A stretch of DNA of 64,000 bases from Mongoliibacter ruber (lineage in GTDB: Bacteria > Bacteroidota > Bacteroidia > Cytophagales > Cyclobacteriaceae), in the NCBI RefSeq assembly GCF_003003005.1, contig NZ_PVTR01000011.1, forward strand, positions 62,001 through 126,000. The letters run 5' to 3'. The position numbers and the translations under genes are program-made. This document shows positions 17,817 through 27,650 of the stretch, one piece after another (within the stretch, counting starts at the first letter, position 1; every line of letters begins with the position of its first letter). The notes under the pieces were generated by a model. That model saw only the letters and a list, made by a program, of their open reading frames with translations. It did no database searches and had not been told where the DNA came from.

Positions 17817-17848
17817 AAAAAAGCCCCTGTTACATACAGAGGCTTTTG
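17817..17848. terminator. Hairpin nearly identical to the terminator at 13375
   Basis: AAAAAAGCCCCTGT pairs with ACAGAGGCTTTTGT, followed by a T-rich tail. The arms and flanks (ACCAAAAAAGCCCC) match the 13375 terminator; only the loop and tail differ. Confidence 0.65.
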
Positions 17849-17933
17849 TTTTTCGGGATAACCCTTTTTGAACTTAAACACTTTAGAGAAAACTCTAAAA
17901 GATACTTCAAGTATACAGTTTTTTTTTGGTGAA

Positions 17934-17959
17934 AAAAATACCCAATATTGGGTATTTTT
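17934..17959. terminator. Perfect 26-bp palindrome, probable terminator of the S9 peptidase operon
   Basis: AAAAATACCCAAT (17934-17946) is followed directly by its reverse complement (17947-17959). It lies 72 bp beyond the stop of the minus-strand peptidase and ends in T5 on that strand. It could instead be a dyad protein-binding site. Confidence 0.55.
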
Positions 17960-18030
17960 AAGTTTAATTTATTGGATTATTATAATTATTGCAATGATAT
18001 TTCATGTTTACTAGTGTGTAACTTTCTGAA

Positions 18031-20988
18031 TTAAAATACTCGTTGCTCTAAATGTGTATCCAATTTAAGTCTGTCAACTCCTTCTGATATCCATTGTGGT
18101 GCATCATTTCCTTTGAGGTGATGATCGAAAAATTCCATCATCCTGACGCTATAGTCCTTCCTGTTTTCCAACTTGGAAAGACCATGGTTTTCTCCCTTGT
18201 ATTGAACCATAATGACTGGCTTTTTTAACCTTCTCAAGGCATTGTAGTATTCTATGCCTTGTGTAAAGTCTACAGCACCGTCTTTGTCGTTATGGAGCAT
18301 CAGCAATGGTGTTTTCACATTTTTGACATGGTAGACTGGTGAGTTTCTGAGATATGAATCCCAATTTTCCCATGGTCCACCTCTGAATCTTCCCTGAGAA
18401 GCTTCAAAAATCGCCATATTACCACCACCGGTATTCCAATAAATCAGGTCATACATGGAGACCATATTGGTCAAAGGTGCACCAGCAGCTGCCGCTTTGA
18501 ACATGTCTGTTTGAGTGATCAGGAATGAGGTCTGATAGCCACCCCAAGAGTGACCATGTAAACCCATCTTTTTTTCGTCTATCACACCTGTTTTCAAGGC
18601 TTCTTTTACCGCAGGCAAGACACACCACACAGCGGACATCCCCGGATCATCAAGGGTGTACACGATATCTGGAATCAAGACAGCATATCCGTTGCTGGTA
18701 TATATGCCAGGATTCCATCCTGTGCCCGAAAATCCAGGACTGGAGTAGTTGTGAAGGGTCTGGGAAAGCTTTTCATAATAGTACACAAGGGTTGGGTACT
18801 TTTTGCCTTCTTCATAACCAGCTGGTAAGAATAAAGCTGCCTGAAGGCTGTCTCCTTTGTCTGAGACATAATCTACGAGTTGGACGCCTGAAGACCAAGC
18901 GTATTTGTCAGCATTAGGGGCATTGGAAGTGAGCTTTTTAGGATTTTCCAACTTAGGTCCAGTGACAAAATAATCTGTTGGTGTGCTGAATTTTTCTTTA
19001 GTGAAGAAATACACATCGGCATTTTCTGCTTTGCTCAGCCTGTTGATGTTTGCCTCTTCCCAGATCAGCTTTTCCACACCAGGGTTCAGACCGTTTTTAC
19101 CGGAGTTGATCTTTCCGATACCGCTCATTTTGTTGTTTTCACCATAAAGACGGACATATAGGCCTTTACTTAGGTCTATGCCTTTTTCTTCAGGATCTAA
19201 AGAAAAACGGCTTTGGTACCTGATTTTGTCGGTTTTTCCGTTTTGCGTAAGGTTAGTGGCAGTGGTAGTCCCGCTGACAGGGACCTGCCAGATGTCCCAA
19301 TTGTCCCTTAATAAAACAAACTTGCTGTCCGAACTCCACCCCAATGGAGCATTCATCGGTTTTTCTACATTTCTATCGTCCTCTACATTCACAAATGTAG
19401 TTGCGATTTTCTCGGTAAGGTTGGATTTTTTGCCACTTGGAATGTCATATAGGTAAAAATGACCATCTTCTGCATACAACAATTTAGTACCATCTTCAGA
19501 AGGCCTTGGACGCGAATTGTAATTCGGTTGGTAGAATTTTGTAAACAATTCTTTTCGCTCCCCAGTGCTCAAATCCACTACGTAATAGTCATAGTAGTTT
19601 TGTCCATCCAAGTTAATGTCCAATTCATATTGCTTCAAATCTGAACCCAGTGCGAATTTTTGTTTTGGAAGTAACTGAAGGTCTTTCATGCTGCTGTCCT
19701 GTAAAGCGATATGCTTGGCATCTGATACTTGGTACATTGCCCAGAAACTGTAATTCTTGTCCTGATTTTCCAATACCTGTTGCCTGGATTGCAGCCTGCT
19801 GTCCTTCCAATGCCAAATGGTCATGTCGGGCTTTGAAGGATCACCCTTGGAGGTGCTGGATTTTGTTTTTCCCGTGTCTAGCTTTGCGATAGCGCTTTGA
19901 AGGTCGGAAATGGACTTGATTGTTGTGTCGGCCATAATTCTGCCCAACTTATCAGCCTCATTGTCTTCGGTTTTCTCTTCCTTTTTTTCTTCTTTTTTAT
20001 CATCCTTTTTTTCTGCAACAAGCGGATGAATACCATAGAACAACCTACTCAGGTCTTCAGACCACATAGGCTTTCTGTTGGGGCTGATGGTAAAATCCTT
20101 AGGAAACCCGGTGCTATCAGCTTTCGGATCGTAGAGCACGAGTTCGGGTTTATTGGGATTTTTTACGCCTATGACTTTACCCTGATCTTGCTTAAATGCT
20201 TTGTCATCCACCATTTTGAGTAAGGCAAAAGCATCACCTTTTTCAGTCCAGTTGATTGACCTGTAGGTTGCTTTGTCAGTCTCAAGGATATTGATGTTGC
20301 CTGAACCTACTTGGTAGAGGTGTAGGCCATTGCCGTTTTTATTGGCAGCATCAATGGTATAAGCCAAATATTCACCGCTTTTATTGAAAGCAAATTCCAA
20401 TACGTTTCCGATATTATGGGATTTGAGATTGGAAAGGTTGACGATCAATAGGTCAGATCCTTTTGCATCCCCATTGGCTCCCTCTTTGCTGAGGTTGATT
20501 GCCAGGTGGCTTGAGGATTTGCCATTGAATGAAAAGGAGGCAATATTATCGTATTCAGTTTTTTTGTAGTCATGCTGCAAGTCTATGAGAACAAGCTTTT
20601 CTTTGAGGTTTTTTCCTCCGTTTTTGGAAGCGGCTTTCTTATCCTTTTCTTTTGGATATTCTTTGAATGCTACCCATCTCCCATCATCTGAAAAAGAGAT
20701 GCTTGGATTGCTGGAAGAACCTATTGGGAAAGATTTTTTGCTCTCGGGATCATTTACTTTTTGGATGATGACTTCTCCATCACCTTCCACTAGGACCATG
20801 CCGTATGCCATCCATTTTCCATCTTTGGAGAACTGGACAGAGCCTTGAGAAATGGACTTCCATGAGGGCACATCTTTCCAAGACATGGGTTTTTGGTCTT
20901 GTGCCATTCCCCCATTTGCAAGAAATAAGGAAATGACAATGAGACTGAATATCCCTTTTAGGGTGTTGTACTTTATCATTTTTTTCAA
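18031..20988 (-). CDS. S9 family peptidase (prolyl oligopeptidase-like), large form
   Basis: A 985-residue exported serine peptidase with a signal peptide (about 1-29, ending GGMAQ). WD40-like beta-propeller repeats fill roughly 40-700 with a charged, low-complexity insertion (KKDDKKEEKKEEKTEDNE, near 325-345). The C-terminal alpha/beta-hydrolase domain carries the nucleophile in GLHGHSWGGYQ (S814), the aspartate in HNDKDGAVDF and the histidine in GENHGLSK. S9 enzymes cleave after proline or release dipeptides from short peptides, probably in the periplasm. It overlaps the upstream S9 gene by four bases, so the two are made together. The protein is longer than a typical 650-750-residue S9 enzyme. 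Confidence 0.93.
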   Translation of the reverse strand: MKKMIKYNTLKGIFSLIVISLFLANGGMAQDQKPMSWKDVPSWKSISQGSVQFSKDGKWMAYGMVLVEGDGEVIIQKVNDPESKKSFPIGSSSNPSISFSDDGRWVAFKEYPKEKDKKAASKNGGKNLKEKLVLIDLQHDYKKTEYDNIASFSFNGKSSSHLAINLSKEGANGDAKGSDLLIVNLSNLKSHNIGNVLEFAFNKSGEYLAYTIDAANKNGNGLHLYQVGSGNINILETDKATYRSINWTEKGDAFALLKMVDDKAFKQDQGKVIGVKNPNKPELVLYDPKADSTGFPKDFTISPNRKPMWSEDLSRLFYGIHPLVAEKKDDKKEEKKEEKTEDNEADKLGRIMADTTIKSISDLQSAIAKLDTGKTKSSTSKGDPSKPDMTIWHWKDSRLQSRQQVLENQDKNYSFWAMYQVSDAKHIALQDSSMKDLQLLPKQKFALGSDLKQYELDINLDGQNYYDYYVVDLSTGERKELFTKFYQPNYNSRPRPSEDGTKLLYAEDGHFYLYDIPSGKKSNLTEKIATTFVNVEDDRNVEKPMNAPLGWSSDSKFVLLRDNWDIWQVPVSGTTTATNLTQNGKTDKIRYQSRFSLDPEEKGIDLSKGLYVRLYGENNKMSGIGKINSGKNGLNPGVEKLIWEEANINRLSKAENADVYFFTKEKFSTPTDYFVTGPKLENPKKLTSNAPNADKYAWSSGVQLVDYVSDKGDSLQAALFLPAGYEEGKKYPTLVYYYEKLSQTLHNYSSPGFSGTGWNPGIYTSNGYAVLIPDIVYTLDDPGMSAVWCVLPAVKEALKTGVIDEKKMGLHGHSWGGYQTSFLITQTDMFKAAAAGAPLTNMVSMYDLIYWNTGGGNMAIFEASQGRFRGGPWENWDSYLRNSPVYHVKNVKTPLLMLHNDKDGAVDFTQGIEYYNALRRLKKPVIMVQYKGENHGLSKLENRKDYSVRMMEFFDHHLKGNDAPQWISEGVDRLKLDTHLEQRVF

Positions 20989-23150
20989 TTATTAGGGTGT
21001 TCTACATAGCGTTCAAAAAATTCAATAATTCTCGCCATTCTGTCAATTCTCCTGTGAACAGCGCCGGATCTTGACATTTCATGTCCTTCTTCTGGGTACC
21101 TGACGTATTCTACAGGTTTACCTAGGATTTTTAAGCTTTTGTAAAGCAGTTCGGACTGCCTGACTCCAGTTCTTAAGTCTTGATCACCATGCTTGATCAA
21201 AAGAGGTGTTTGGATATTTTGGACATAAGTTTGTGGGCTGTTGTAATCCATAATTTCTTTGACACCATCTTCCCAAGGATATCCGAAGTGATTTGGTACC
21301 AATCTCCAGGCATTGCCCTCACCCATGAAAAAAGTCAGTTCATAAACGCCTCTTTGAGAAAATGCAGCATTGAACCTGTGGTCGTGGCCCACTATCCAAG
21401 CAGTAAGATATCCTGCATAAGAACCTCCTGTAAGTACCAAGTTGTCTCCATCTATCCAGTCATATTGTTCCATGGCGGCATCTAGTGAACCCAATACATC
21501 TGCTGCTGGTCCATCTCCCCAATTTTGAAAATTTCCTTTCTGAAAAACTTTTCCATAACCACCACTACCTCTTGGGTTTGAATATACCACACCATATCCT
21601 TTGGCAGCCATCACTTGGAATTCATGCCACATAGAAGCTTCACCCGGTCCCCACATGGCTGAAGGGCCTCCATGCATATTTACTACAGTAGGATATTTGC
21701 TGCCTTCTTTTCTGACACTGGGTTCCATCACCCAATAATCTACCGTAAAGCCATCTTCTGTTTTCAACTGATGTGCTGTTGGTTTGGAAATTTTCTTTCC
21801 TGCCAACCAAGACTCATTGTTTTTGGTAATTTGTTTGGCGTTTTTATTTGCAAGGTCTGCATGGTAGACCTCAGAAGGATTTTCGATTTTGGTAAGCGCA
21901 TAGACAAGGTTTTGTCCTTTGACATCAAAGCTCGTCACTCCCTGTGGTCCGGTGATGATTGGATCAACTTTCCCGGAGGACACACTTACTTTCCACAGGG
22001 AGAAACCTCCCTGATTGGCACCTGTAAAATAAAAATCCTGTGAATTAGAAGCCCATTTTCCTGAACCTATACTTCTGTCAAGGGATTCTGTCAACCACTT
22101 AAAGCCGCTGCCGTCAGGCTTGATGGCTCCAAGCATGGACATGTTATAAGAAGGTTCTTCTACATTCTGACCTCTAAAAATTATCCACTTGCCATCTGGC
22201 GAGAAATTCGGGGCACCTACACTGTGTTCATCCAGGGAAAAGAATACTTCTGTGGACTTATCATTCAAATTGATTTTCCATATTTCAGTGGTCCTTGTTA
22301 AGTCAGGATGCTCATTGTTTTCCAAGCTGGATGCGAGAATATAAGAAGCATCAGGTGACCAGCTCCCTCCGAAGAAGCTCTGGAAGCCATTTGTGATTTG
22401 CTCGGTTTCTCCGGTCTCAAGGTCAAGGATGTTCAAGTGAGAAAAACTTAACTCGGGACTGAGGTCTCTTTCGCCAAGGAAGTTCAACCTGTCAATGACT
22501 TTTGGGTCACCTTTGGAGTTGTTTTTAGCCAAATAAGCCCTCAATTCCTCTAATGAGCCATCTGGATTTGGGGAGATTTCTTCTTTGGCCAGACCGGCAT
22601 TTATGGCTTTGTAGTTGGGTTCATCGTTGTGTTGTCTTCCTGGTCTTTGTACTTCCCAGGTAGGTTCTCCATCAATTTGCCAAATAGGATGTGTAGAGGA
22701 AAAAAGGATTTTTTTGCCATCGGGAGCCCACACTGGGCTAGAGGCTCCGTTTTTCTCCGAAGTCACTACCTGACTTTCTCCTCCCTTTAGAGGTAGAATC
22801 CAGATTTGTGCTTTACCGTCTTTTGGCCTGACAAAAGCTACTTTGCTACCATCCGGTGAAAGGGATATAGAGGAGATATTGTACTCTGAGGAAGTCAGCG
22901 GCTTGGTTTCAAAAGGGGCGGCCAAATCGCTGATCCAAAGTTGGCTCTTGTAAGCGTAATCTTCTTTGCTTTTTTCGTCAATAAAATTTTTAACATAAAT
23001 GACTTGTTTGCCATCGGGGGTGATTTCATGAGAACTGGTACTGACGATTTTGGTCAGGTCAGTGATATTTACCAATTCAGGGTTTTGTGCCAGTACAATC
23101 TGGCCCAAAAACATCATCACTAGGAATAAAGGTATATTTTTTCTTATCAT
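20985..23150 (-). CDS. S9 family peptidase (dipeptidyl/acylaminoacyl-peptidase-like)
   Basis: A 721-residue exported serine peptidase. The signal peptide is about 1-21 (LGQIVLAQ). TolB/WD40-like propeller repeats follow (SLSPDGSKVAFVR, WAPDGKKILFSS, WSPDASYILASS, FSPDGKWIIF). The C-terminal peptidase domain has the nucleophile in TGGSYAGYLTAW (S577), the aspartate in KHGDQDLRTG and the histidine in PEEGHEMSRSG, all in the usual order. It is the promoter-proximal gene of a two-peptidase operon, and its last four bases overlap the start of the next peptidase. Together they probably degrade peptides outside the cytoplasm for nutrition or turnover; the exact specificity cannot be deduced. Confidence 0.94.
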   Translation of the reverse strand: MIRKNIPLFLVMMFLGQIVLAQNPELVNITDLTKIVSTSSHEITPDGKQVIYVKNFIDEKSKEDYAYKSQLWISDLAAPFETKPLTSSEYNISSISLSPDGSKVAFVRPKDGKAQIWILPLKGGESQVVTSEKNGASSPVWAPDGKKILFSSTHPIWQIDGEPTWEVQRPGRQHNDEPNYKAINAGLAKEEISPNPDGSLEELRAYLAKNNSKGDPKVIDRLNFLGERDLSPELSFSHLNILDLETGETEQITNGFQSFFGGSWSPDASYILASSLENNEHPDLTRTTEIWKINLNDKSTEVFFSLDEHSVGAPNFSPDGKWIIFRGQNVEEPSYNMSMLGAIKPDGSGFKWLTESLDRSIGSGKWASNSQDFYFTGANQGGFSLWKVSVSSGKVDPIITGPQGVTSFDVKGQNLVYALTKIENPSEVYHADLANKNAKQITKNNESWLAGKKISKPTAHQLKTEDGFTVDYWVMEPSVRKEGSKYPTVVNMHGGPSAMWGPGEASMWHEFQVMAAKGYGVVYSNPRGSGGYGKVFQKGNFQNWGDGPAADVLGSLDAAMEQYDWIDGDNLVLTGGSYAGYLTAWIVGHDHRFNAAFSQRGVYELTFFMGEGNAWRLVPNHFGYPWEDGVKEIMDYNSPQTYVQNIQTPLLIKHGDQDLRTGVRQSELLYKSLKILGKPVEYVRYPEEGHEMSRSGAVHRRIDRMARIIEFFERYVEHPNN

Positions 23151-23266
23151 CTTAAATTTTTAATTGTGTTATGGAATTCCAATGAATATTTTTAGATTGC
23201 TATTTCAACATTGCCCCTAAATAAAACCATAATTAATCAAACCTCCACTTAGTTTTACAGGATTGC

Positions 23267-26200
23267 ATGGCGTATTTTGAGAAGTTAGACATTTCTGTGT
23301 TCAGTTTTTTCGACGAGGTACAGGATCCAATGATGGTTTTTAGTGAGGAGCAGATTGTTTTTGTAAACAAGTATTGGCTGGACAACTTCTTTTTTGGCGT
23401 AAACAAATGGCAGGAATTTGTTAACAGCGGTGCGAGCCAAAATGAACTTTACCGCTTTTTCCTGAGTGGTGTCAGTCCCAAAGCAGACTTTATAAGAACG
23501 CTGAAGGACAAAAATGGTATTTTGCATAAATTCCATTGGTCTTTTGTCAATCTTTCATCAAATACTGATGTACGGTATTGCCTTGCAAAAGGAAGACACC
23601 ATATTCCCCTGAGTGCCTTTATGGATTCCGGGAACCAACAATATCAGATACTGGAATCTCAGCAAGAGTTGAGTTTTGTCAATACAATCCTAAGAAATAG
23701 CTATGATATCCTTGCGATCATTGATGAGGAAGGAGTTTTCAAATTTATAAGTGCAGCGGCTATAGATAAGTTGGGTACTAAACCAGAAAGAATCATTGGT
23801 AAATCCTTGGATGATTTTATCGAGGAAGGGGTTATTGAATTTGTCAAAGGAGATTTTAATTCATTAAAAAGATCCAAGAAAGAGATACAGATTGATTTCT
23901 GGTTGACCAAAAATGACGGTTCGAAAATTTTCCTGGAGAGCTATGCCAAAAACCTGCTTCAAGAACCCAGTATAGATGGCTACCTCATCAGTGCCAGAGA
24001 GGTGACGGATTACTACGTGGCTAAAAAATCCCTGCAAAAAAGGTATGAACTTGAGATACTGATCAATCAGATTTCAGCCCGATTTGTCAATGCTGACATC
24101 AATAGACTTGACTCTGTTTTCAACCTTTCGCTCAAAATGTTGGGGGATTTTGAAAAAGCGGATAGGACCTACATTTTTTTAGTGCATGATGATTTACAGA
24201 TCCTGGAATATGCTTACGAATGGACCAATGATGGGATTGACGCACAAATCACCTACATAAAGACCATCCCTATCGATGAAGATGCCATGACTATGCAGGA
24301 ACTCAGGAAAGGTGAAATCCTGATTATCCCGGACGTTGAATTGATGGACGAAGCCTTTGCCCACGAAAGGGAAGTATACATGCAACAGGGCATCCAATCA
24401 GTAATTTTAATTCCGATTTTCTCTGAAAATAGGTTGATTGGTTTCTTTGGTTTGGATGCTGTCAAACAAAAGAGGGATTGGCACGAAAAAGATGAATATG
24501 TCTTGAGGCAATTGGGGGATATTTATGCGGGTAGTTTTATTAACAGGGCCATCCGGAAAAGTCTTGATCGCAATGAAAGGTTGTTGGAAAGCACAGAAAT
24601 ACTAGCCAAAGCGGGATCTTGGAGGCTTAGTAATTCAAAAAATCTAATTTACTTCTCAAAAGGATTCAACCAGATTTTTGACTTGGATGAAAACATCAAT
24701 GCATCCAAGCCCAGAGACTTATTGCAAAGACTCTCTTCCGAACATAAAAGACAAATTCTCGAGAACACAAAGCTAGCCAAGACCACCATGGCTACCACTT
24801 CAGGGGAATTCAGTATTGTCAATCATGAGGGAAAAGAGAAATATATCAATTACAGTATTCAGGTAAGGGATATAAACGAGTCTGGAGAAATTGAAATCTA
24901 TGGGTATTGTTCTGACATAACCCATAAAAGAGATGCGGAAAACTACCTCAAACTACAATCCCAAATTTTGGCCCAGGTGGATGATCCTATTTTTGTGACA
25001 GACAATAACTGGAACATCCTGTACATGAATCGGGCTGCCAAAAGCGAGTGTAAGATCAAAACCACAGAGCATTTTTCAGGAAAAATATTCGATTTATATG
25101 AGTTTTTGAGTTCAGAAAACACCAATGTCAAGAAGACGCTTCAAAAACTAAAACTCACCAAAGTATATAAAAAGGAGCTCAACCTCAAGTCAAGGGATGG
25201 AAAGGTTCAGCCTTATGAAGTTTCCGTTCAGGCCTTTATGAATGACGAACAGGTCAAAATAGGCTACTCCTTTGTGATTCGAAATTTGTCTCTACTGCAC
25301 AAGCAAGAAGCCTTGGCCAAAAGGGCCAAAATGGTAGTAGAAAACAGTCCAGCGGTTTTATTTACAGTGGATCCAAATGATGATTTCAAACTTGTATATG
25401 TTTCTGAAAACATCAGGCAGTTTGGATATGATGCTGAAGACCTGATACACCATCGGGTTAGTATCATGGATTTGATACATCCGGATGATGTAGAGGACTT
25501 ATTGAACGAGCATATCAACAATAAGAAGAAAAATGGCATTCCAGCCTATTCCGGTGAATACAGGCTACGAAGAAAAGATGGCACCTATCGCTGGGTGGAG
25601 GACAAATCAAGTGAAATTTTAGATGATCAAGGGAGTATTTTGCTCCATGAAGGTTTGATTCAGGATATTACAGAGCGAAAAAAATCACGTGAAGAAATCA
25701 TCAGAAGTCAATCAAGGTACAGGGTTTTGGCGTCCAATATCCCACTTACTTCGGTCTTTCTGATAGATAGAGACCTGAAGTATATAGTGGCAGAAGGCAC
25801 CACTTTATCTGCATGGGGAATGACACCGAAAGATTTTGAAGGCAAAACACTCTCAGAAGTACACGTCAAAAATCTCAAAGAAATTCAGCCTGCGGTGACT
25901 CGCGCACTTTTGAAAAAAGAAATCATCCAAAAAAACATGGTATATAGGCGTAGGGTCTATGAAATGACCGTTAGGCCAATTTTTTATGGAGGAGAGGTGG
26001 AATACGCTTTAGGTATCCTGAGAGACATCAATGAAGAATATGAAGCTAAAACCAACCTAAAGAAAAATGAGGAAAAATACAGAAAGCTTGTAGAGGAGTC
26101 TACTGAAATTATTTTCTCCATTAACCTTGACCTGGAGTTCACCTATGTATCACCCAACGTCAAGCAGTTTTTGGGATATGAGGTGAGTGAAGTCATAAAC

Positions 26201-27595
26201 AAAAGCCTCAAAGTTTTCCTCAATATGGAGGATAGCAAAGTCTTGGAGGAGTTCGAAAAAGATAAAATCCAATTTTTGAAAAACAACCAATACCTGGAGT
26301 TCAAACTTAGGAGGAAAGATGGAGAAAACAGGGTTTTTAGCACCAATGGGAAGCTGGTAGAAACAGATGAAGGGGAAGTGTACTATAATGGTATTGCGAG
26401 GGATATCACCAAATTGAGGATGGCTCAAAAAGACCTGTATTTGGCCAAGGAAAAAGCAGAACAGGCCTCAATGGTGAAGTCCCAATTTCTTTCGATCATG
26501 AGTCATGAAATCAGGACTCCAATGAATGCAGTAATCGGGATGTCGCATTTACTATTAGAGGACAATCCACGGTCTGATCAGATGGAAAATCTTAAAACAC
26601 TACAATTTTCTGCTGAAAACCTTTTGGGTTTGATCAATGATATCCTTGACTACACTAAGATTGACTCAGGTAAAGTTGAGCTGGAAAACGTTGAGTTTGA
26701 CCTTAAAAATGTAATCAATAGAATCATTCACTCATACTCTTATCAGGCTAGAGAGAAGTCCCTGGATATACGCTTTGAGTTTGATGCCAACATACCCAAG
26801 AAGATACTGGGAGACCCTGTCCGCTTGGGACAGATTGTCAATAATCTGATTTCAAATGCTATAAAATTCACTGAGTCTGGCTTTGTTAGGATAAAGTTGA
26901 CTCTATTAAAAGATGATTTTACAAAAATTAAGGTTCGATTTGATTTTGAAGACACTGGAATAGGAATTCCGGAGGATAAGTTAGAGTCAATTTTTGAAGC
27001 ATTTACCCAAGCAAGTACAGAAACTACCAGGAAGTTTGGAGGAACGGGACTTGGCTTGGCTATAGTGAAAAGGTTAGTACTATTATTTGATTCAGAGATC
27101 AAAGCCATAAAAAGAGAGGAGGGTGGAAGTCTCTTTACCTTTGATGTGGAATTTGAAAAAGTAGAGGCCAACCAAAGCGTAGTCTTGGACAATAGTGGGG
27201 AATTGGGCAGAAACCTCAATAAAGCTAAGGTTCTCGTAGCCGAAGATAACCTTGTCAATCAGATCATGATTAAGAAATTCCTGCGCCGATGGGGAGTGGG
27301 CAGCATTGTGATAGCTGCCGATGGAATTGAAGCGATTAGTGCTTTCGATCAGAGTGATTTTCATCTTGTCCTGTTGGATTTGCAGATGCCACATGTAGAT
27401 GGTTTTGAAGTGGCAAGACATATCAGGAATGTAGAAAATTTGAAAAAAAGACTGACACCTATAATAGCACTGACAGCTTCATCTTTGATTGATGTGAAAG
27501 ATCAGCTTGAAGAAGTAGGTATGGATGATTTTATACCCAAACCATTCAACCCTGATTACCTCTATTCTAAAATCATCAAATACCTCAGGTTATAA
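23267..27595 (+). CDS. Hybrid sensor histidine kinase/response regulator with multiple PAS and a GAF domain
   Basis: A 1442-residue signalling protein without obvious membrane segments. In order: a PAS-like region (about 1-110), PAS (125-245), GAF (255-420, ADRTYIFLVHDD...IPIFSENRLIGFFGLD), then about five PAS/PAC units (430-1060, each ending in motifs such as GLIQDITERKKS and GIARDITKLR). These are followed by a HisKA dimerisation domain with phosphoacceptor H1080 in MSHEIRTPMNAVIGMSH, an HATPase domain (LGDPVRLGQIVNNLISNAIKF, DTGIGIPED, FGGTGLGLAI) and a receiver domain with phosphoacceptor D1371 in LLDLQMPHVDG. No partner regulator gene is adjacent, so the output probably passes through a phosphotransfer protein elsewhere. 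The signal is unknown. Confidence 0.95.
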   Translation: MAYFEKLDISVFSFFDEVQDPMMVFSEEQIVFVNKYWLDNFFFGVNKWQEFVNSGASQNELYRFFLSGVSPKADFIRTLKDKNGILHKFHWSFVNLSSNTDVRYCLAKGRHHIPLSAFMDSGNQQYQILESQQELSFVNTILRNSYDILAIIDEEGVFKFISAAAIDKLGTKPERIIGKSLDDFIEEGVIEFVKGDFNSLKRSKKEIQIDFWLTKNDGSKIFLESYAKNLLQEPSIDGYLISAREVTDYYVAKKSLQKRYELEILINQISARFVNADINRLDSVFNLSLKMLGDFEKADRTYIFLVHDDLQILEYAYEWTNDGIDAQITYIKTIPIDEDAMTMQELRKGEILIIPDVELMDEAFAHEREVYMQQGIQSVILIPIFSENRLIGFFGLDAVKQKRDWHEKDEYVLRQLGDIYAGSFINRAIRKSLDRNERLLESTEILAKAGSWRLSNSKNLIYFSKGFNQIFDLDENINASKPRDLLQRLSSEHKRQILENTKLAKTTMATTSGEFSIVNHEGKEKYINYSIQVRDINESGEIEIYGYCSDITHKRDAENYLKLQSQILAQVDDPIFVTDNNWNILYMNRAAKSECKIKTTEHFSGKIFDLYEFLSSENTNVKKTLQKLKLTKVYKKELNLKSRDGKVQPYEVSVQAFMNDEQVKIGYSFVIRNLSLLHKQEALAKRAKMVVENSPAVLFTVDPNDDFKLVYVSENIRQFGYDAEDLIHHRVSIMDLIHPDDVEDLLNEHINNKKKNGIPAYSGEYRLRRKDGTYRWVEDKSSEILDDQGSILLHEGLIQDITERKKSREEIIRSQSRYRVLASNIPLTSVFLIDRDLKYIVAEGTTLSAWGMTPKDFEGKTLSEVHVKNLKEIQPAVTRALLKKEIIQKNMVYRRRVYEMTVRPIFYGGEVEYALGILRDINEEYEAKTNLKKNEEKYRKLVEESTEIIFSINLDLEFTYVSPNVKQFLGYEVSEVINKSLKVFLNMEDSKVLEEFEKDKIQFLKNNQYLEFKLRRKDGENRVFSTNGKLVETDEGEVYYNGIARDITKLRMAQKDLYLAKEKAEQASMVKSQFLSIMSHEIRTPMNAVIGMSHLLLEDNPRSDQMENLKTLQFSAENLLGLINDILDYTKIDSGKVELENVEFDLKNVINRIIHSYSYQAREKSLDIRFEFDANIPKKILGDPVRLGQIVNNLISNAIKFTESGFVRIKLTLLKDDFTKIKVRFDFEDTGIGIPEDKLESIFEAFTQASTETTRKFGGTGLGLAIVKRLVLLFDSEIKAIKREEGGSLFTFDVEFEKVEANQSVVLDNSGELGRNLNKAKVLVAEDNLVNQIMIKKFLRRWGVGSIVIAADGIEAISAFDQSDFHLVLLDLQMPHVDGFEVARHIRNVENLKKRLTPIIALTASSLIDVKDQLEEVGMDDFIPKPFNPDYLYSKIIKYLRL

Positions 27596-27634
27596 TTTTT
27601 CTTCAAATCATCTGTTCATTCATAGGTTTAGCCT

Positions 27635-27642
27635 TATTTTTG
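27635..27642 (+). promoter_or_regulatory. Bacteroidetes -7 promoter element (TAnnTTTG)
   Basis: TATTTTTG matches the consensus and lies 8 bp before the ATG at 27651. It supports that start over the in-frame one at 27525, which lies inside the kinase gene. Confidence 0.4.
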
Positions 27643-27650
27643 ATTCCGCA

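Larger units (their letters stand above)
17606..18030. other. Intergenic region with two hairpins
   Basis: This 425-bp stretch lies between two minus-strand genes. It holds a terminator-like hairpin at 17817-17848 and a perfect 26-bp palindrome at 17934-17959. A plus-strand frame at 17594-17932 spans the terminator and resembles no protein, so it is not called. The rest shows nothing I can assign, apart from presumably the sulfatase promoter. Confidence 0.6.

Noticed and set aside
17594-17932. Plus-strand frame of 112 codons
   Set aside because: It crosses a clear terminator hairpin, begins inside the sulfatase 5' end and resembles no protein.
26743-27258. Minus-strand frame of 171 codons within the hybrid kinase
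   Set aside because: It is antisense to the HATPase and linker region of a clearly coding gene.
27525-27650. Upstream start for the outer-membrane protein
   Set aside because: It overlaps the kinase and places 42 unlikely residues before a good signal peptide; a promoter box supports 27651.
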